Counted from the first letter of the stretch, positions 29,390-38,407 are shown. The stretch is 64,000 nucleotides of DNA from Streptomyces beigongshangae (GCF_019710745.1 NZ_JAHKJW010000005.1:129123-193122); one strand, 5' to 3'. The notes: a model not told the origin generated them from the letters alone. Translations and numbers: made by a program.

Positions 29390-30784
29390 ATGAACGCCCC
29401 GCACCTCCCGAAAGTGGCCGGAATCGATTCAACGGTTCCGTCACCCGCACACACTGTCGCACCGGCACGTGCCACCCCGGGTTCCCCGTCCGTCACTCCT
29501 CCACACGCCCCGGGCGCCGTTCTCCAGGACAGGCTGGCGGGCTGGGTCTCCGATCTCACCACCCTCCACGAACTCACCGAGCGTCTGGCCCGCACCTCCT
29601 CCCTGGCGGACGCGCTCCAGGAACTGCTGCGCGCGGGCGCCTCCCTCATGGGCGCCCGGCGCGGTTTCGTGGTGCTGGAACCGGGCGACGGGCTCGGACC
29701 GGACACGACGGCCGGACTCGGGCTCGCCCGGGCGGACCTGGGGCACATCGAGACCGTCCCGCGCAGCTCCATGTCGTACGGGAGGATCCTCGACGGGCTC
29801 CCCGGCGGCGAGGGCGAGATCGCCCGGCCCGACCTCCTCTCCGAGGAAGGGCTCGATCCCCGGCACCGCGAGGTGGCCGTCCGGCTCGGCTACGCCGCGA
29901 GTTACGCGCTGCCGTTGCGCACCCAGGCCGAGGCCCGCCTCGGCGCCGCGGTGTGGCTCTACGACGAACCGGCCGAACCGGTCGAGCGGCAGCGCCACCT
30001 GGCCGGCCTCTACGCGGGGTACGCGGCCGAGCACCTGACCCGCCTGGTGGAACTGGAGCGCACACGCGCGCGCGTGACGACGCTCTCCGAGGAACTGCTG
30101 CCCTCCCGGCTGCCGCGCGTCTCCGGGGTCCAGCTCGCCGCCCGGCACCGTACGGGGCCGCGCGGGGGCGGCGACTGGTACGACGCGCTGCCGCTGCCCG
30201 ACGCCGCGCTCGGCCTCGCGGTCGGGTCCGTCACCGGGGCGGGGCCCAGCGCCGTCGCGGCGATGGGCCGGCTGCGGGCCTCACTGCGGGCCTACGCCGT
30301 GATGGAGGGCGAGGATCCGGTCGCCGTCCTGTCCGACCTCGAACTGCTGCTGCGGCTGACCGAGCCGGCCCGCTCCGCCACCGCCCTGTTCGCGTACTGC
30401 GAGCCCGCCCTGCGCAAGATCACGCTGGCCGGGGCCGGGCACAGTCCGCCGCTGGTGATCGGCGAGCGGCGCACCGAGTACGTGGAAACGTCGCTCTCGG
30501 CGCCCCTGGGAATGCTCGCCTGCTGGGAGGCGCCCAGCGTGGAGTTCCGGGCGCAACCAGGAGAGACGGTTCTGCTCTACACGGACGGGCTGCTGCACCG
30601 TACGGGCGATCCCATGGACCGGGCGTTCTCGCGACTGCACGCGGCCGCCGCGAGCGTGCCCCGGGCGCTGCGCGCGGATCCGGGCGCCGTCGCCGGTCAC
30701 GTCCTGGGAACCATGCTGCCGAACGACCTCGACAACGCCGCCGGCGAGGAGGACGTGGTGCTCCTCGCGGCACGGTTCGAGTGA
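29390..30784 (+). CDS. GAF-SpoIIE (PP2C-type) phosphatase
   Basis: A protein of about 464 residues from the ATG at 29390 (an in-frame ATG at 29336 adds 18). A GAF-like sensor domain spans about residues 55-230 (LHELTERLARTSSLADALQE, AASYALPLRTQAEARLGAAV). A short coiled linker (ELERTRARVTTLSEELLPSR) leads to the SpoIIE domain with RGGGDWYDALPLPD, ALFAYCEPALRKITLAGAGH and LLYTDGLLHRTGD, ending EEDVVLLAARF. Expected role: Mn2+-dependent dephosphorylation of an anti-anti-sigma factor, opposing RsbW-type kinases such as those at 25290 and 32621. Tandem 29-bp repeats begin at its stop codon. Confidence 0.85.
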   Translation: MNAPHLPKVAGIDSTVPSPAHTVAPARATPGSPSVTPPHAPGAVLQDRLAGWVSDLTTLHELTERLARTSSLADALQELLRAGASLMGARRGFVVLEPGDGLGPDTTAGLGLARADLGHIETVPRSSMSYGRILDGLPGGEGEIARPDLLSEEGLDPRHREVAVRLGYAASYALPLRTQAEARLGAAVWLYDEPAEPVERQRHLAGLYAGYAAEHLTRLVELERTRARVTTLSEELLPSRLPRVSGVQLAARHRTGPRGGGDWYDALPLPDAALGLAVGSVTGAGPSAVAAMGRLRASLRAYAVMEGEDPVAVLSDLELLLRLTEPARSATALFAYCEPALRKITLAGAGHSPPLVIGERRTEYVETSLSAPLGMLACWEAPSVEFRAQPGETVLLYTDGLLHRTGDPMDRAFSRLHAAAASVPRALRADPGAVAGHVLGTMLPNDLDNAAGEEDVVLLAARFE

Positions 30785-30871
30785 GCCGGACGCTCACGGC
30801 GTGGTTCACGTGAGACGGACGCTCACGGCACGGTTCGAGTGGGTCGGCCGTTCACGGCGTGGTTCGAGGGA
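30768..30871 (+). repeat. 29-bp tandem repeat starting in the SpoIIE gene 3' end
   Basis: Units at 30787-30815, 30816-30844 and 30845-30871 (partial), each of the form CGGACGCTCACGGCGTGGTT followed by CACGTGAGA or CGAGTGGGT. The last codons of the phosphatase (CGGCACGGTTCGAGTGAG) form a partial unit zero, so the array probably arose by duplication of the gene end. Confidence 0.65.
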
Positions 30872-30981
30872 GGCGCGCGCCTCTCGGACGAGCCGCACGT
30901 CATCGGGGCTTCCGGCCCCGGGCGCCCTTCCGTACGACCGTACGATGGGTTGCGTCCAGTGTCGTATCGAGGAGGCAGATC

Positions 30982-32469
30982 GTGTCGGAGGCGCTCAATC
31001 CGGAGACCCCGGAAGCCGTGCTTGACGATGCCGCCGACCAGGCGGACGAAGAAGAGCCCATCAAGCAGCGCAAGAACGGCCTGTACCCGGGCGTGTCGGA
31101 CGAGCTGGCCGAGAACATGAAGAGCGGCTGGGCCGACACCGAGCTGCATGGCCTGGAGCCGATCGCGCAGGCCGCGCGCACCGCCGCGCGCCGTGCCGCG
31201 CTCTCCGCGCGCTTCCCGGGCGAGCGCCTCGTCGTTCCGGCGGGCAACCTGAAGACCCGCTCGAACGACACGGAGTACCCCTTCCGCGCCTCGGTCGAGT
31301 ACGCGTACCTGACCGGCAACCTCACCGAGGACGGCGTCCTGGTGCTGGAGCCGACCGCGGACGGCCACCAGGCCACGATCTACCTGCTGCCGCGCTCCGA
31401 CCGCGAGAACGGCGAGTTCTGGCTCTCCGGCCAGGGCGAGCTGTGGGTCGGCCGCCGCCACTCCCTGACGGAGGCCGAGCGGCTGTACGGCATCCCCGCC
31501 TCGGACGTCCGCGAGCTCCCCGACAAGTTGCGCGAGGCGACCGGCCCGGTCCGGGTCGTGCGCGGGTACGACGCCGGCATCGAGGCGGCGCTCACCGACA
31601 AGGTCACCGCGGAGCGCGACGCCGAACTGCGGGTCTTCCTCTCCGAGGCCCGCCTGGTCAAGGACGAGTTCGAGGTCGGCGAGCTGCAGAAGGCGGTCGA
31701 CTCGACCGTGCGAGGCTTCGAGGACGTCGTACGGGTCCTGGACCGCGCCGAGGCGACCAGCGAGCGCTACATCGAGGGCACGTTCTTCCTGCGCGCGCGG
31801 GTCGAGGGCAACGACATCGGCTACGGCTCGATCTGCGCGGCGGGCCCGCACGCGTGCACGCTGCACTGGGTGCGCAACGACGGCCCGGTGCGCTCCGGGG
31901 ACCTGCTCCTGCTGGACGCGGGCGTGGAGACCCACACGCTCTACACGGCCGACGTCACGCGCACGCTGCCGGTCAACGGCACGTACTCGGGGATCCAGAA
32001 GAAGATCTACGACGCCGTGTACGAGTCCCAGGAGGCGGGCATAGCGGCCGTGCGGCCCGGCGCCAAGTACCGGGACTTCCACGACGCCTCCCAGCGGGTG
32101 CTGGCCGAGAAGCTCGTCGAGTGGGGGCTCGTCGAGGGTCCGGTCGAGCGGGTCCTGGAGCTGGGGCTGCAGCGCCGCTGGACGCTGCACGGCACCGGCC
32201 ACATGCTCGGCATGGACGTCCACGACTGCGCGGTCGCCCGCACGGAGACGTACGTGGACGGCACGCTGGAGCCGGGCATGTGCCTGACCGTCGAGCCGGG
32301 GCTGTACTTCCAGGCGGACGACCTGACCGTGCCGGAGGAGTACCGGGGCATCGGGGTCCGCATCGAGGACGACATCCTCGTCACGGAGGACGGCAACCGG
32401 AACCTGTCGGCCGCGCTTCCCCGCCGGTCGGACGAGGTCGAGGCGTGGATGGCGTCGCTGAAGGGCTGA
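30982..32469 (+). CDS. pepP: Xaa-Pro aminopeptidase (M24B)
   Basis: A 495-residue protein; the GTG at 30982 is supported by GAGGAGG 6 bp upstream, although the frame is open to 30859. An acidic N-terminal stretch (PETPEAVLDDAADQADEEEP) precedes the aminopeptidase P N-terminal domain (residues about 45-215). The pita-bread catalytic domain holds the dinuclear metal ligands: LLDAGVE...TADVTRTLP (two Asp), GTGHMLGMDVHD (His), LTVEPGLYF (Glu) and GVRIEDDILVT (Glu). It removes an N-terminal residue before proline, in the cytoplasm. A terminator follows. Confidence 0.9.
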   Translation: MSEALNPETPEAVLDDAADQADEEEPIKQRKNGLYPGVSDELAENMKSGWADTELHGLEPIAQAARTAARRAALSARFPGERLVVPAGNLKTRSNDTEYPFRASVEYAYLTGNLTEDGVLVLEPTADGHQATIYLLPRSDRENGEFWLSGQGELWVGRRHSLTEAERLYGIPASDVRELPDKLREATGPVRVVRGYDAGIEAALTDKVTAERDAELRVFLSEARLVKDEFEVGELQKAVDSTVRGFEDVVRVLDRAEATSERYIEGTFFLRARVEGNDIGYGSICAAGPHACTLHWVRNDGPVRSGDLLLLDAGVETHTLYTADVTRTLPVNGTYSGIQKKIYDAVYESQEAGIAAVRPGAKYRDFHDASQRVLAEKLVEWGLVEGPVERVLELGLQRRWTLHGTGHMLGMDVHDCAVARTETYVDGTLEPGMCLTVEPGLYFQADDLTVPEEYRGIGVRIEDDILVTEDGNRNLSAALPRRSDEVEAWMASLKG

Positions 32470-32478
32470 CGCGGAGTG

Positions 32479-32508
32479 GGGCCGGGCGCCGACGGGCGTG
32501 CCCGGCCC
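32479..32508 (+). terminator. terminator after pepP
   Basis: GGGCCGGGC (32479-32487) pairs with GCCCGGCCC (32500-32508) over a 12-nt loop, followed by TTCTTCTTTT. Downstream, 32510-32570 holds short TTCGTCGTTCGC repeats. Confidence 0.75.
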
Positions 32509-32620
32509 TTCTTCTTTTCGTCGTTCGCTTCGTCGTTCGCTTCGTCGTCCTTCTCGTTCGCGGGCGTTCCGTGGTCCTTCCGTCCGCGAGAGGCGGGCAG
32601 GACGGACCGGCGCAGTGGCG

Positions 32621-33076
32621 TCAGACGGCCGGCAGTGGGGCGCCCTCGCGCCACTTGAGCATCTTGTCGAAGCTGACCACGGCCCCGCCCCTGACGGAGC
32701 TGTTGCCGATGTGGACGTGGTCGGCGAGTTCCTGGATCAGTCCCAGGCCCCGGCCGTGCTCCGCGTCGGTGCGGGCGGGCCGCAGGGGCGCGCGGCTCCG
32801 CCCCGACGGGAATCCCGGGCCCGAGTCGGTCACTTCGATCCGGCACTTCTCGCCGTCCAGATAGGCCGTGACCCGGTACGCCTCGGCGGGCTCCCCCGTC
32901 ACCGGGTCGCCCCCGTGCTCGACGGCGTTGGCGCAGGCTTCACTCAGTGCGACAGAGATGTCGTAGGAGATGTCCGGGTCCACCCCCGCCGACTCCATGG
33001 TGCCGATCAGCAGGCGCCGGGCGAGCGGAACACTCGCCGCCTCACGCCGGAGATGGAGAGACCACCAGATGCTCAT
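32621..33076 (-). CDS. ATP-binding (RsbW-like) serine kinase/anti-sigma protein
   Basis: A 151-residue, single-domain GHKL protein. N box ISVALSEACANAVEHGGDP, G1 IEVTDSGPGFP and G2 AEHGRGLGLIQELADHVHIG are all present. The start SIWWSLHLRREAASVPLARR is typical of Streptomyces RsbW-like proteins. It may phosphorylate a STAS-domain anti-anti-sigma factor; no partner gene is adjacent. It is divergent from the membrane gene at 33300 across 223 bp. Confidence 0.8.
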   Translation of the reverse strand: MSIWWSLHLRREAASVPLARRLLIGTMESAGVDPDISYDISVALSEACANAVEHGGDPVTGEPAEAYRVTAYLDGEKCRIEVTDSGPGFPSGRSRAPLRPARTDAEHGRGLGLIQELADHVHIGNSSVRGGAVVSFDKMLKWREGAPLPAV

Positions 33077-33230
33077 GCGCCAGCCTCCTGGCCGCGGCTC
33101 GACATACCGTTACGTATTGCCGCCGGGCACCGGAAGTAAGCGTGCCGTGGGCGTGAAGCCGCCCACAAGGGGGATGCGCGGGCGCCATCTGCCGGTGTAT
33201 GTGCGTCGTCCTGCACCAGAACGTGATCTT

Positions 33231-33271
33231 CCGGACCGTACGCCATCTTGTGGACCTGGCGTACGGTCCGG
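33231..33271. promoter_or_regulatory. 15-bp inverted repeat before the copper-region membrane gene
   Basis: CCGGACCGTACGCCA (33231-33245) is perfectly mirrored by TGGCGTACGGTCCGG (33257-33271) over 11 nt, ending 28 bp before the ATG at 33300. It lies between divergent promoters, so a terminator is unlikely. A long operator or a 5'-UTR hairpin controlling the downstream gene is more plausible. Confidence 0.5.
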
Positions 33272-33299
33272 GACGGGCCAGTGCGATGATGAGGCCGCC

Positions 33300-34175
33300 A
33301 TGACTGCCCCCCACCAGTACGCGCGCACCGGAGGTGATCTCCGGGTCCTGAGGGCCGCGGTGTTCGCCGCGGTCTGCGTCGTGCTGGCCGCGGCCGGTCA
33401 CTCGGTCGCCTCCTGCGCGACGGTTCCGCTCTGGTCCCTCGGCGCCGGTTTCCTCACCGTCTTCGCCGTCGCGGCGCCGCTCGCCGGGCGCGAGCGCTCG
33501 CTGCCGGGCATCACCGCGCTCCTCGCGGCCGGCCAGACGGTGCTGCACACGCTCTTCGGACTCGGGCAGCACGGCACGACGGCCACCGCCGCCGCGGGCA
33601 CGGACGCCTCGCTCGTGGACGCCTCGCTGGTGGCCCGGGCCGCGCGACTGGTGTGCGGCGCGTCCGTCGCGACCCTCAGCCCCGCCCAGGCGCAGCGGAT
33701 CCTCGCCGACGCACAGGTCGGCACGGGTGGCATGAGTGGCGTAAGCGGCCCGAGTGGCGTGGGCGGTGCGAACAGCGCGGGTCCGGGCGGCGCACACGCC
33801 CTGCATCAGCAGGCGGACGCCGTGTCGGCCGCCACCGGGGCCCCGGCGGCGGTGCTGCCGTCGCTGTCGATGCTCCTGTGTCACGTTCTCGCCGCCGTCG
33901 CCACCGGATGGTTGCTGCGCCGGGGCGACATCGCCCTGCGACGCCTCCTGCGCCTCTCGGCGCACGGCGTCGCGGAGAAGGCGCTCACCCCCCTGCGCGC
34001 GGCCCTGGCACTCGTACGCGCCCTGCTGACGGGCCTGCCCGGCGCGGCCCCGGCGGCGCCGGGCGTCCCGCGCGCCCGGGAGAGCGGGCCACCGGCCCTG
34101 CGGACCACCGCCCTCCAGCACTCGGTCGTACGGCGCGGTCCGCCGGCCTGCCGGGCGTTCACCCTCGCCGCCTGA
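33300..34175 (+). CDS. membrane protein upstream of the copper genes
   Basis: A 291-residue protein with about four transmembrane segments: VLRAAVFAAVCVVLAAAGHS, VPLWSLGAGFLTVFAVAAPL, LPGITALLAAGQTVLHTLFG and LPSLSMLLCHVLAAVATGWLL. A long loop (residues about 95-180) rich in Gly/Ala/Ser and containing HALHQQADAV separates the third and fourth. His residues line the membrane segments (AGHS, VLHTLFGLGQHG, LLCHVL), suggestive of metal handling. Its place directly before YcnI, Sco and PCuAC genes supports a copper-linked role, by inference only. Confidence 0.6.
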   Translation: MTAPHQYARTGGDLRVLRAAVFAAVCVVLAAAGHSVASCATVPLWSLGAGFLTVFAVAAPLAGRERSLPGITALLAAGQTVLHTLFGLGQHGTTATAAAGTDASLVDASLVARAARLVCGASVATLSPAQAQRILADAQVGTGGMSGVSGPSGVGGANSAGPGGAHALHQQADAVSAATGAPAAVLPSLSMLLCHVLAAVATGWLLRRGDIALRRLLRLSAHGVAEKALTPLRAALALVRALLTGLPGAAPAAPGVPRARESGPPALRTTALQHSVVRRGPPACRAFTLAA

Positions 34176-34303
34176 CACGACGCACCACTTCTGACGTACT
34201 CACTCCAGGGGTGCCGTCGTGCGGCACGCGCGCGTGCCCGCTCTTCCACGCGCGCACCCCCCAGTTCCTCACCGAACCCGTGCTGAAAGTGGAGTGTCCT
34301 GCC

Positions 34304-35056
34304 ATGAAGGCTTCTCGTGTCGCCGCGACCGGTGTCGTCGCCGCCTCCGCCGTTCTCGTCCTGTCCGGTCCCGCGTTCGCGCACGTCACCGTGCAGCCCG
34401 AGGGCACGGCCGCCAAGGGCGGTTACGCGACGGTCAACTTCAAGGTGCCGAACGAGCGCGACAACGCCTCGACCACCAAGCTGGAGATCAGCTTCCCGGC
34501 CGACCACCCGCTCGCCTCGGTCATGCCGCAGCCCGTCGACGGCTGGGACGTCGAGGTCACCAAGTCCAGGCTCGACAAGCCGCTCGAGATGCACGGCGAG
34601 AAGATCAACGAAGCCGTCACCAAGGTCACCTGGACCGCGGACGGCAAGGGCATCCAGCCCGGCTACTTCCAGAAGTTCCCGCTCTCCGTCGGCGCGCTGC
34701 CCGAGGACGCCGACGAGATGGTCTTCAAGGCGATCCAGACGTACTCCAACAAGGAGGTCGTGCGCTGGATCGAGACCCAGGAGGAAGGCGCCGAGGAGCC
34801 CGAGGCGCCGGCTCCGGTGCTCGCCCTGTCCGCCGCCACCGACGACCACCACGGGGCTGCCTCCGACGCCGCCGACGACGCCGCCGACGCGCAGGAGGGC
34901 GACGACGCGGAAGCCGCCGCCGACACCTCGGACACCGAGGCCGCCACCGACAGCAGCGACACCACCGCCCGTGTGCTGGGCGTCGTCGGCATCGTCGTCG
35001 GTGTGGCCGGCGTGGCGTTCGGCGTACTCGCCGGCCGTCGGCGCACCACCGCCTGA
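34304..35056 (+). CDS. YcnI-like (DUF1775) copper-binding protein
   Basis: A 250-residue exported protein. The signal peptide ends AFA before His27, giving a mature N-terminus HVTVQPEG; YcnI proteins bind copper through this N-terminal His. The DUF1775 domain (about 27-165) includes YATVNFKVPNERDN, LEISFPADHPLASVMPQPVD and the conserved Trp of VVRWIETQ. An acidic, Ala/Asp-rich linker (ADDAADAQEGDDAEAAADTS) leads to a C-terminal membrane anchor (VLGVVGIVVGVAGVAFGVLA). GGAGTG precedes the ATG. Likely extracytoplasmic copper capture for the downstream chaperones. Confidence 0.85.
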   Translation: MKASRVAATGVVAASAVLVLSGPAFAHVTVQPEGTAAKGGYATVNFKVPNERDNASTTKLEISFPADHPLASVMPQPVDGWDVEVTKSRLDKPLEMHGEKINEAVTKVTWTADGKGIQPGYFQKFPLSVGALPEDADEMVFKAIQTYSNKEVVRWIETQEEGAEEPEAPAPVLALSAATDDHHGAASDAADDAADAQEGDDAEAAADTSDTEAATDSSDTTARVLGVVGIVVGVAGVAFGVLAGRRRTTA

Positions 35057-35097
35057 ATCCAGTCCCACCGACCCAACGTCGGACGCCCCACCGGTGT

Positions 35098-35124
35098 CCC
35101 CGGCCGCTCGTTCCGCGGCCGGGG
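35098..35124 (+). terminator. hairpin between the YcnI-like and Sco genes
   Basis: CCCCGGCCGC (35098-35107) pairs with GCGGCCGGGG (35115-35124), 7-nt loop, no U-tract. It may attenuate transcription or stabilise the upstream mRNA. Confidence 0.5.
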
Positions 35125-35176
35125 AGCCGGGCCCGTACCCATGCGGTCGGGTGCGGCGTCCCCGGGAGAACGCACC

Positions 35177-35854
35177 ATGCGCAAGAAGACCTACACCGTG
35201 GCCGCGCTGTTCGCCGCGGCCGCCCTGACCCTTTCCGGCTGTGGCGGCGGTGACAGCGGTGACAGTGACAACACCGTCGCCGAGGTGTCCACCGACGCCG
35301 GTTCGGACAAGGCCGCCACGGTTCTCGACAAGCCGTTCGAGAAGCCGGACCTCGTCCTCACCGACACCCGGGGCAAGGAGTACGACCTCCGCGAGGCGAC
35401 CCGGGGCAGGCCGACGCTCGTCTACTTCGGCTACACCAACTGCCCCGACGTCTGCCCGCTGACCATGAACAACATCGCCGTCGCCAAGAAGCAGCTGGCC
35501 CAGGACAAGCAGTTGTCCCAGGCCGAGAAGGACTCGCTGCGTGTCGTGTTCGTCACCACCGACCCGGAGCGCGACACCTCCGCCGCGCTCGGCAAGTGGC
35601 TCAAGGGCATCGACCCGGACGTCGTCGGCCTGACCGGCTCGTTCGACACGATCCAGGCGGGCGCCCGCACCCTCGGCATCTCCATCGAGGCGCCGACGAA
35701 GGACAAGGACGGCAAGGTCACGTCCATGCACGGCACGCAGGTCATCGCCTTCTCGCCGAAGACCGACGCCGGGTACGTGCTGTACGGCGAGGACGCCACC
35801 GTCGACGACTACACCGAGGACCTGCCCGCGCTGATCAAGGGCGCGAAGCCGTGA
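35177..35854 (+). CDS. Sco/SenC-family copper chaperone lipoprotein
   Basis: A 225-residue lipoprotein with lipobox LSGC (Cys22). The thioredoxin-like domain has the copper-binding TNCPDVCPLT (Cys89, Cys93) and the third ligand His in SMHGTQVIAF. Sco proteins deliver copper to the CuA or CuB site of cytochrome c oxidase outside the membrane. In Streptomyces, Sco and the neighbouring extracytoplasmic chaperone (ECuC) are established to be needed for oxidase metallation and normal development under low copper. It overlaps the PCuAC gene by 4 bp. Confidence 0.9.
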   Translation: MRKKTYTVAALFAAAALTLSGCGGGDSGDSDNTVAEVSTDAGSDKAATVLDKPFEKPDLVLTDTRGKEYDLREATRGRPTLVYFGYTNCPDVCPLTMNNIAVAKKQLAQDKQLSQAEKDSLRVVFVTTDPERDTSAALGKWLKGIDPDVVGLTGSFDTIQAGARTLGISIEAPTKDKDGKVTSMHGTQVIAFSPKTDAGYVLYGEDATVDDYTEDLPALIKGAKP

Positions 35855-36405
35855 CATCTCGTACGGCGTCCGTGGCTGCCCTCGTGCTGGCCGCCGCGCT
35901 GGCACTGGCGGGCTGCGGGGACTCGGACTCCGGCGGTTCGGGGGGCGGGGACCGGCACGGGGACGGACTGTCGGTGGGCTCCGCCTACATGCCGCAGCCG
36001 GTCTCGGACTCCATGGCGGCCGGGTTCCTGGTCATCGCCAATGCCGGTGGCGAGGGCGACAAGCTGTCCTCCGTCACCAGCGACCTCGCCGGCGAGGTCA
36101 CCCTCCACACGACCGTCGGACAGGCGATGGAGCAGGTGAAGAACCTCGACATCCCCGCCCACGGCGAACTCGTCCTGGAGAGCGGTGGCGACCACCTCAT
36201 GTTCGAGAAGCTGAAGCGCAAACCGAAGGAGGGCGACACGGTGTCCCTGGAACTGCGCTTCACCAAGTCCGACCCGATCAAGGTCGAGATGCCGGTGAAG
36301 TCCGCCACGTACCAGCCGCCGGCTGCGAAGGGTTCGTCCTCGCACTCCTCGCACTCGTCGCACTCCTCGCACTCCTCGCATTCGTCCACCACGTCGCACC
36401 ACTGA
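35851..36405 (+). CDS. PCu(A)C-type copper chaperone lipoprotein with His tail
   Basis: A 184-residue lipoprotein (GTG start overlapping the Sco stop; lipobox LAGC, Cys22). The PCuAC domain keeps the HM...M...HM copper site: TLHTTVGQAMEQVKNLD and GDHLMFEKLK. The C-terminus carries (SSH) repeated about six times, followed by TTSHH: an unusually regular His-rich extension that could bind extra copper. It probably hands copper to Sco. Ribosomes finishing Sco are positioned to start here. Confidence 0.88.
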   Translation: MTSRTASVAALVLAAALALAGCGDSDSGGSGGGDRHGDGLSVGSAYMPQPVSDSMAAGFLVIANAGGEGDKLSSVTSDLAGEVTLHTTVGQAMEQVKNLDIPAHGELVLESGGDHLMFEKLKRKPKEGDTVSLELRFTKSDPIKVEMPVKSATYQPPAAKGSSSHSSHSSHSSHSSHSSTTSHH

Positions 36406-36419
36406 GGGAGGGACCACCG

Positions 36420-38399
36420 TTGAGTCAGACCACCGCTCCCCGTGTCCGGACGCTGCTGTTGCTGCTCCTCGCCGTCACCGGCGCGCTCCTCGCCGGGGCC
36501 GCGCCCGTCTCCGCGCACGCCGCACTGACCAGGAGCGACCCCCAGCAGGGAGCGGTGGTCGCCGAGGCGCCCGCCCAGGTGTCGCTCACCTTCTCCGAGC
36601 AGGTCGCGATGTCGGACGACTCGGTGCGCGTGCTCGATCCCAAGGGCGAGCGCGTCGACACCGGCAAGACGTCCGCGGCGGGCACCAACACCTACTCCGT
36701 GAAACTGCACTCCGGCCTGCCGGACGGCACCTTCACCGTCACCTACCAGGTGGTGTCGGCGGACAGCCACCCCGTCTCCGGGGCGTTCGTCTTCTCCATC
36801 GGGGCACCCTCCAAGACCTCCGTCGCCGTGTCCGGACAGGAGGCCGGCGGCGGGATCGTGGGCAATCTCTACGGCTTCGCCCGCTATGTGTCGTACACGG
36901 GGTTCATCCTCCTGATCGGCGGTTCGGCCTTCGTGCTGGCCTGCTGGCGGGCTGGTTCGGGCGTACGGGCGGTGCAGCGGCTCGTGGTCTCGGGCTGGCT
37001 CGCCCTGACCGGCGCCACCCTCGCCATGCTGCTGCTGCGCGGGTCGTACACCAGCTCGGGGGAGGTCGGGGACGTCTTCGACCTGGACCTGCTCAGCCAG
37101 GTGCTGCAGACCAAGACGGGCGCCGCCCTGGTGTCGCGGCTGCTGCTGCTCGCCGCGGCCGCGCTGTTCGTCGCCGTGCTCTTCGGGGCGTACGAGAAGC
37201 CTGACGACGAGGAGGAGGACGAGAAGGACGAGGAGAAGAAGGAAAAGGAGAAGAGCGACCTGACCTTCGGACTCGCCATCGGCGGGTTCGTCGTGGCGGC
37301 CGGTCTCGCGGCGACGTGGGCGATGGCCGAGCACGCCTCGACCGGCCTCCAGACGAACATCGCGATGCCCGCGGACATCCTGCATCTGCTCGCCGTCGCG
37401 GTCTGGCTCGGCGGACTGTCGACCCTGCTGGTGCTGCTCTACCGGACCCCGTCGCTCGATCCGTCCGCCGTGAGCCGTTTCTCCCGCCTCGCGTTCGGCA
37501 GCGTGGTCGTGCTGGTCGTGACCGGGATCTACCAGTCGTGGCGGCAGGTCGGCTCGTGGTCGGCGCTCACGGGCACCTGGTACGGACAGCTGCTGATGAT
37601 CAAGATCGGCCTGGTGGTCGTCCTGGTCGGTGTCGCCTGGTTCTCCCGGCGGTGGACCGGCCGCCTCCTACAGGCACCGGCCGAGGAACCGGTGAAGGTG
37701 CCGGTCGGGGCCACGGCGTCGAGAACGCCCAAGGGCTCGAAAGCCCCGAAGAACCCCAAGGACCCCAAGGACCTCAAGGGGCGTGCGGGCAAGAAGGAGC
37801 CGGCCGCCGCGGACGGCGACGGCAAGCGGGCCGCCCAACTGGCGCGGCAGCGGGCCGCGGTGGCCACCGCGCGCGTGAAGCGCCTGCGGGACGCCGACCC
37901 GCTCCGCTCGGGCCTGCGCCGCTCGGTGCTCGCCGAGGCGGGCGTCGCGGTCGTCCTGCTGGCCGTCACCACCGTGCTCACGTCCACCGAACCCGGGCGC
38001 ACGGAGGAGGAGGCGAAGGCCGCCGCCGGCGCCACCGCCCCGTCGGAGGAGACCGGTGTGGCGCTGTCGCTGGACATCCCCTTCGACACGGGGGGCCAGG
38101 ACGGCAAGGGCATCGCCCGCATCGAGCTGGACCCGGCCCGCGTCGGCGGCAACGACATGCACGTCTACGTGGAGCGGACGAACGGCAAGGCCTTCGACAT
38201 CCCCGAGGTCAAGGTCGCCTTCACCCTTGAGGCGAAGGACATCGGCCCGCTGCCCGTGGTCCCCGACCGCATCGCCACCGGACACTGGACGGCGAGCGGG
38301 GTGCAGATCCCGATGGCGGGCAGCTGGGAGATCGCGGTGACCGTACGGACGTCCGACATCGACCAGGTGACCGTCGACAAGAACGCGCAGATCGGCTGA
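36420..38399 (+). CDS. CopC-CopD fusion (YcnJ-like) copper transport protein
   Basis: A 659-residue protein from a TTG start (GGGAGGGAC upstream). A signal peptide precedes the CopC domain beginning at His33 (HAALTRSDPQQGAVV) with the later SADSHPVSGAF. A CopD membrane domain of about eight helices spans about 150-420 and is split by a highly charged cytoplasmic loop (DDEEEDEKDEEKKEKEKSD). A basic Lys/Pro-rich loop (KGSKAPKNPKDPKDLKG) precedes the last helix. The extracellular C-terminal domain (GVALSLDIPFDTGGQDGKG...) is YtkA/FixH-like. The YcnJ class is thought to import copper. Confidence 0.88.
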   Translation: MSQTTAPRVRTLLLLLLAVTGALLAGAAPVSAHAALTRSDPQQGAVVAEAPAQVSLTFSEQVAMSDDSVRVLDPKGERVDTGKTSAAGTNTYSVKLHSGLPDGTFTVTYQVVSADSHPVSGAFVFSIGAPSKTSVAVSGQEAGGGIVGNLYGFARYVSYTGFILLIGGSAFVLACWRAGSGVRAVQRLVVSGWLALTGATLAMLLLRGSYTSSGEVGDVFDLDLLSQVLQTKTGAALVSRLLLLAAAALFVAVLFGAYEKPDDEEEDEKDEEKKEKEKSDLTFGLAIGGFVVAAGLAATWAMAEHASTGLQTNIAMPADILHLLAVAVWLGGLSTLLVLLYRTPSLDPSAVSRFSRLAFGSVVVLVVTGIYQSWRQVGSWSALTGTWYGQLLMIKIGLVVVLVGVAWFSRRWTGRLLQAPAEEPVKVPVGATASRTPKGSKAPKNPKDPKDLKGRAGKKEPAAADGDGKRAAQLARQRAAVATARVKRLRDADPLRSGLRRSVLAEAGVAVVLLAVTTVLTSTEPGRTEEEAKAAAGATAPSEETGVALSLDIPFDTGGQDGKGIARIELDPARVGGNDMHVYVERTNGKAFDIPEVKVAFTLEAKDIGPLPVVPDRIATGHWTASGVQIPMAGSWEIAVTVRTSDIDQVTVDKNAQIG

Positions 38400-38407
38400 G
38401 CGACACC

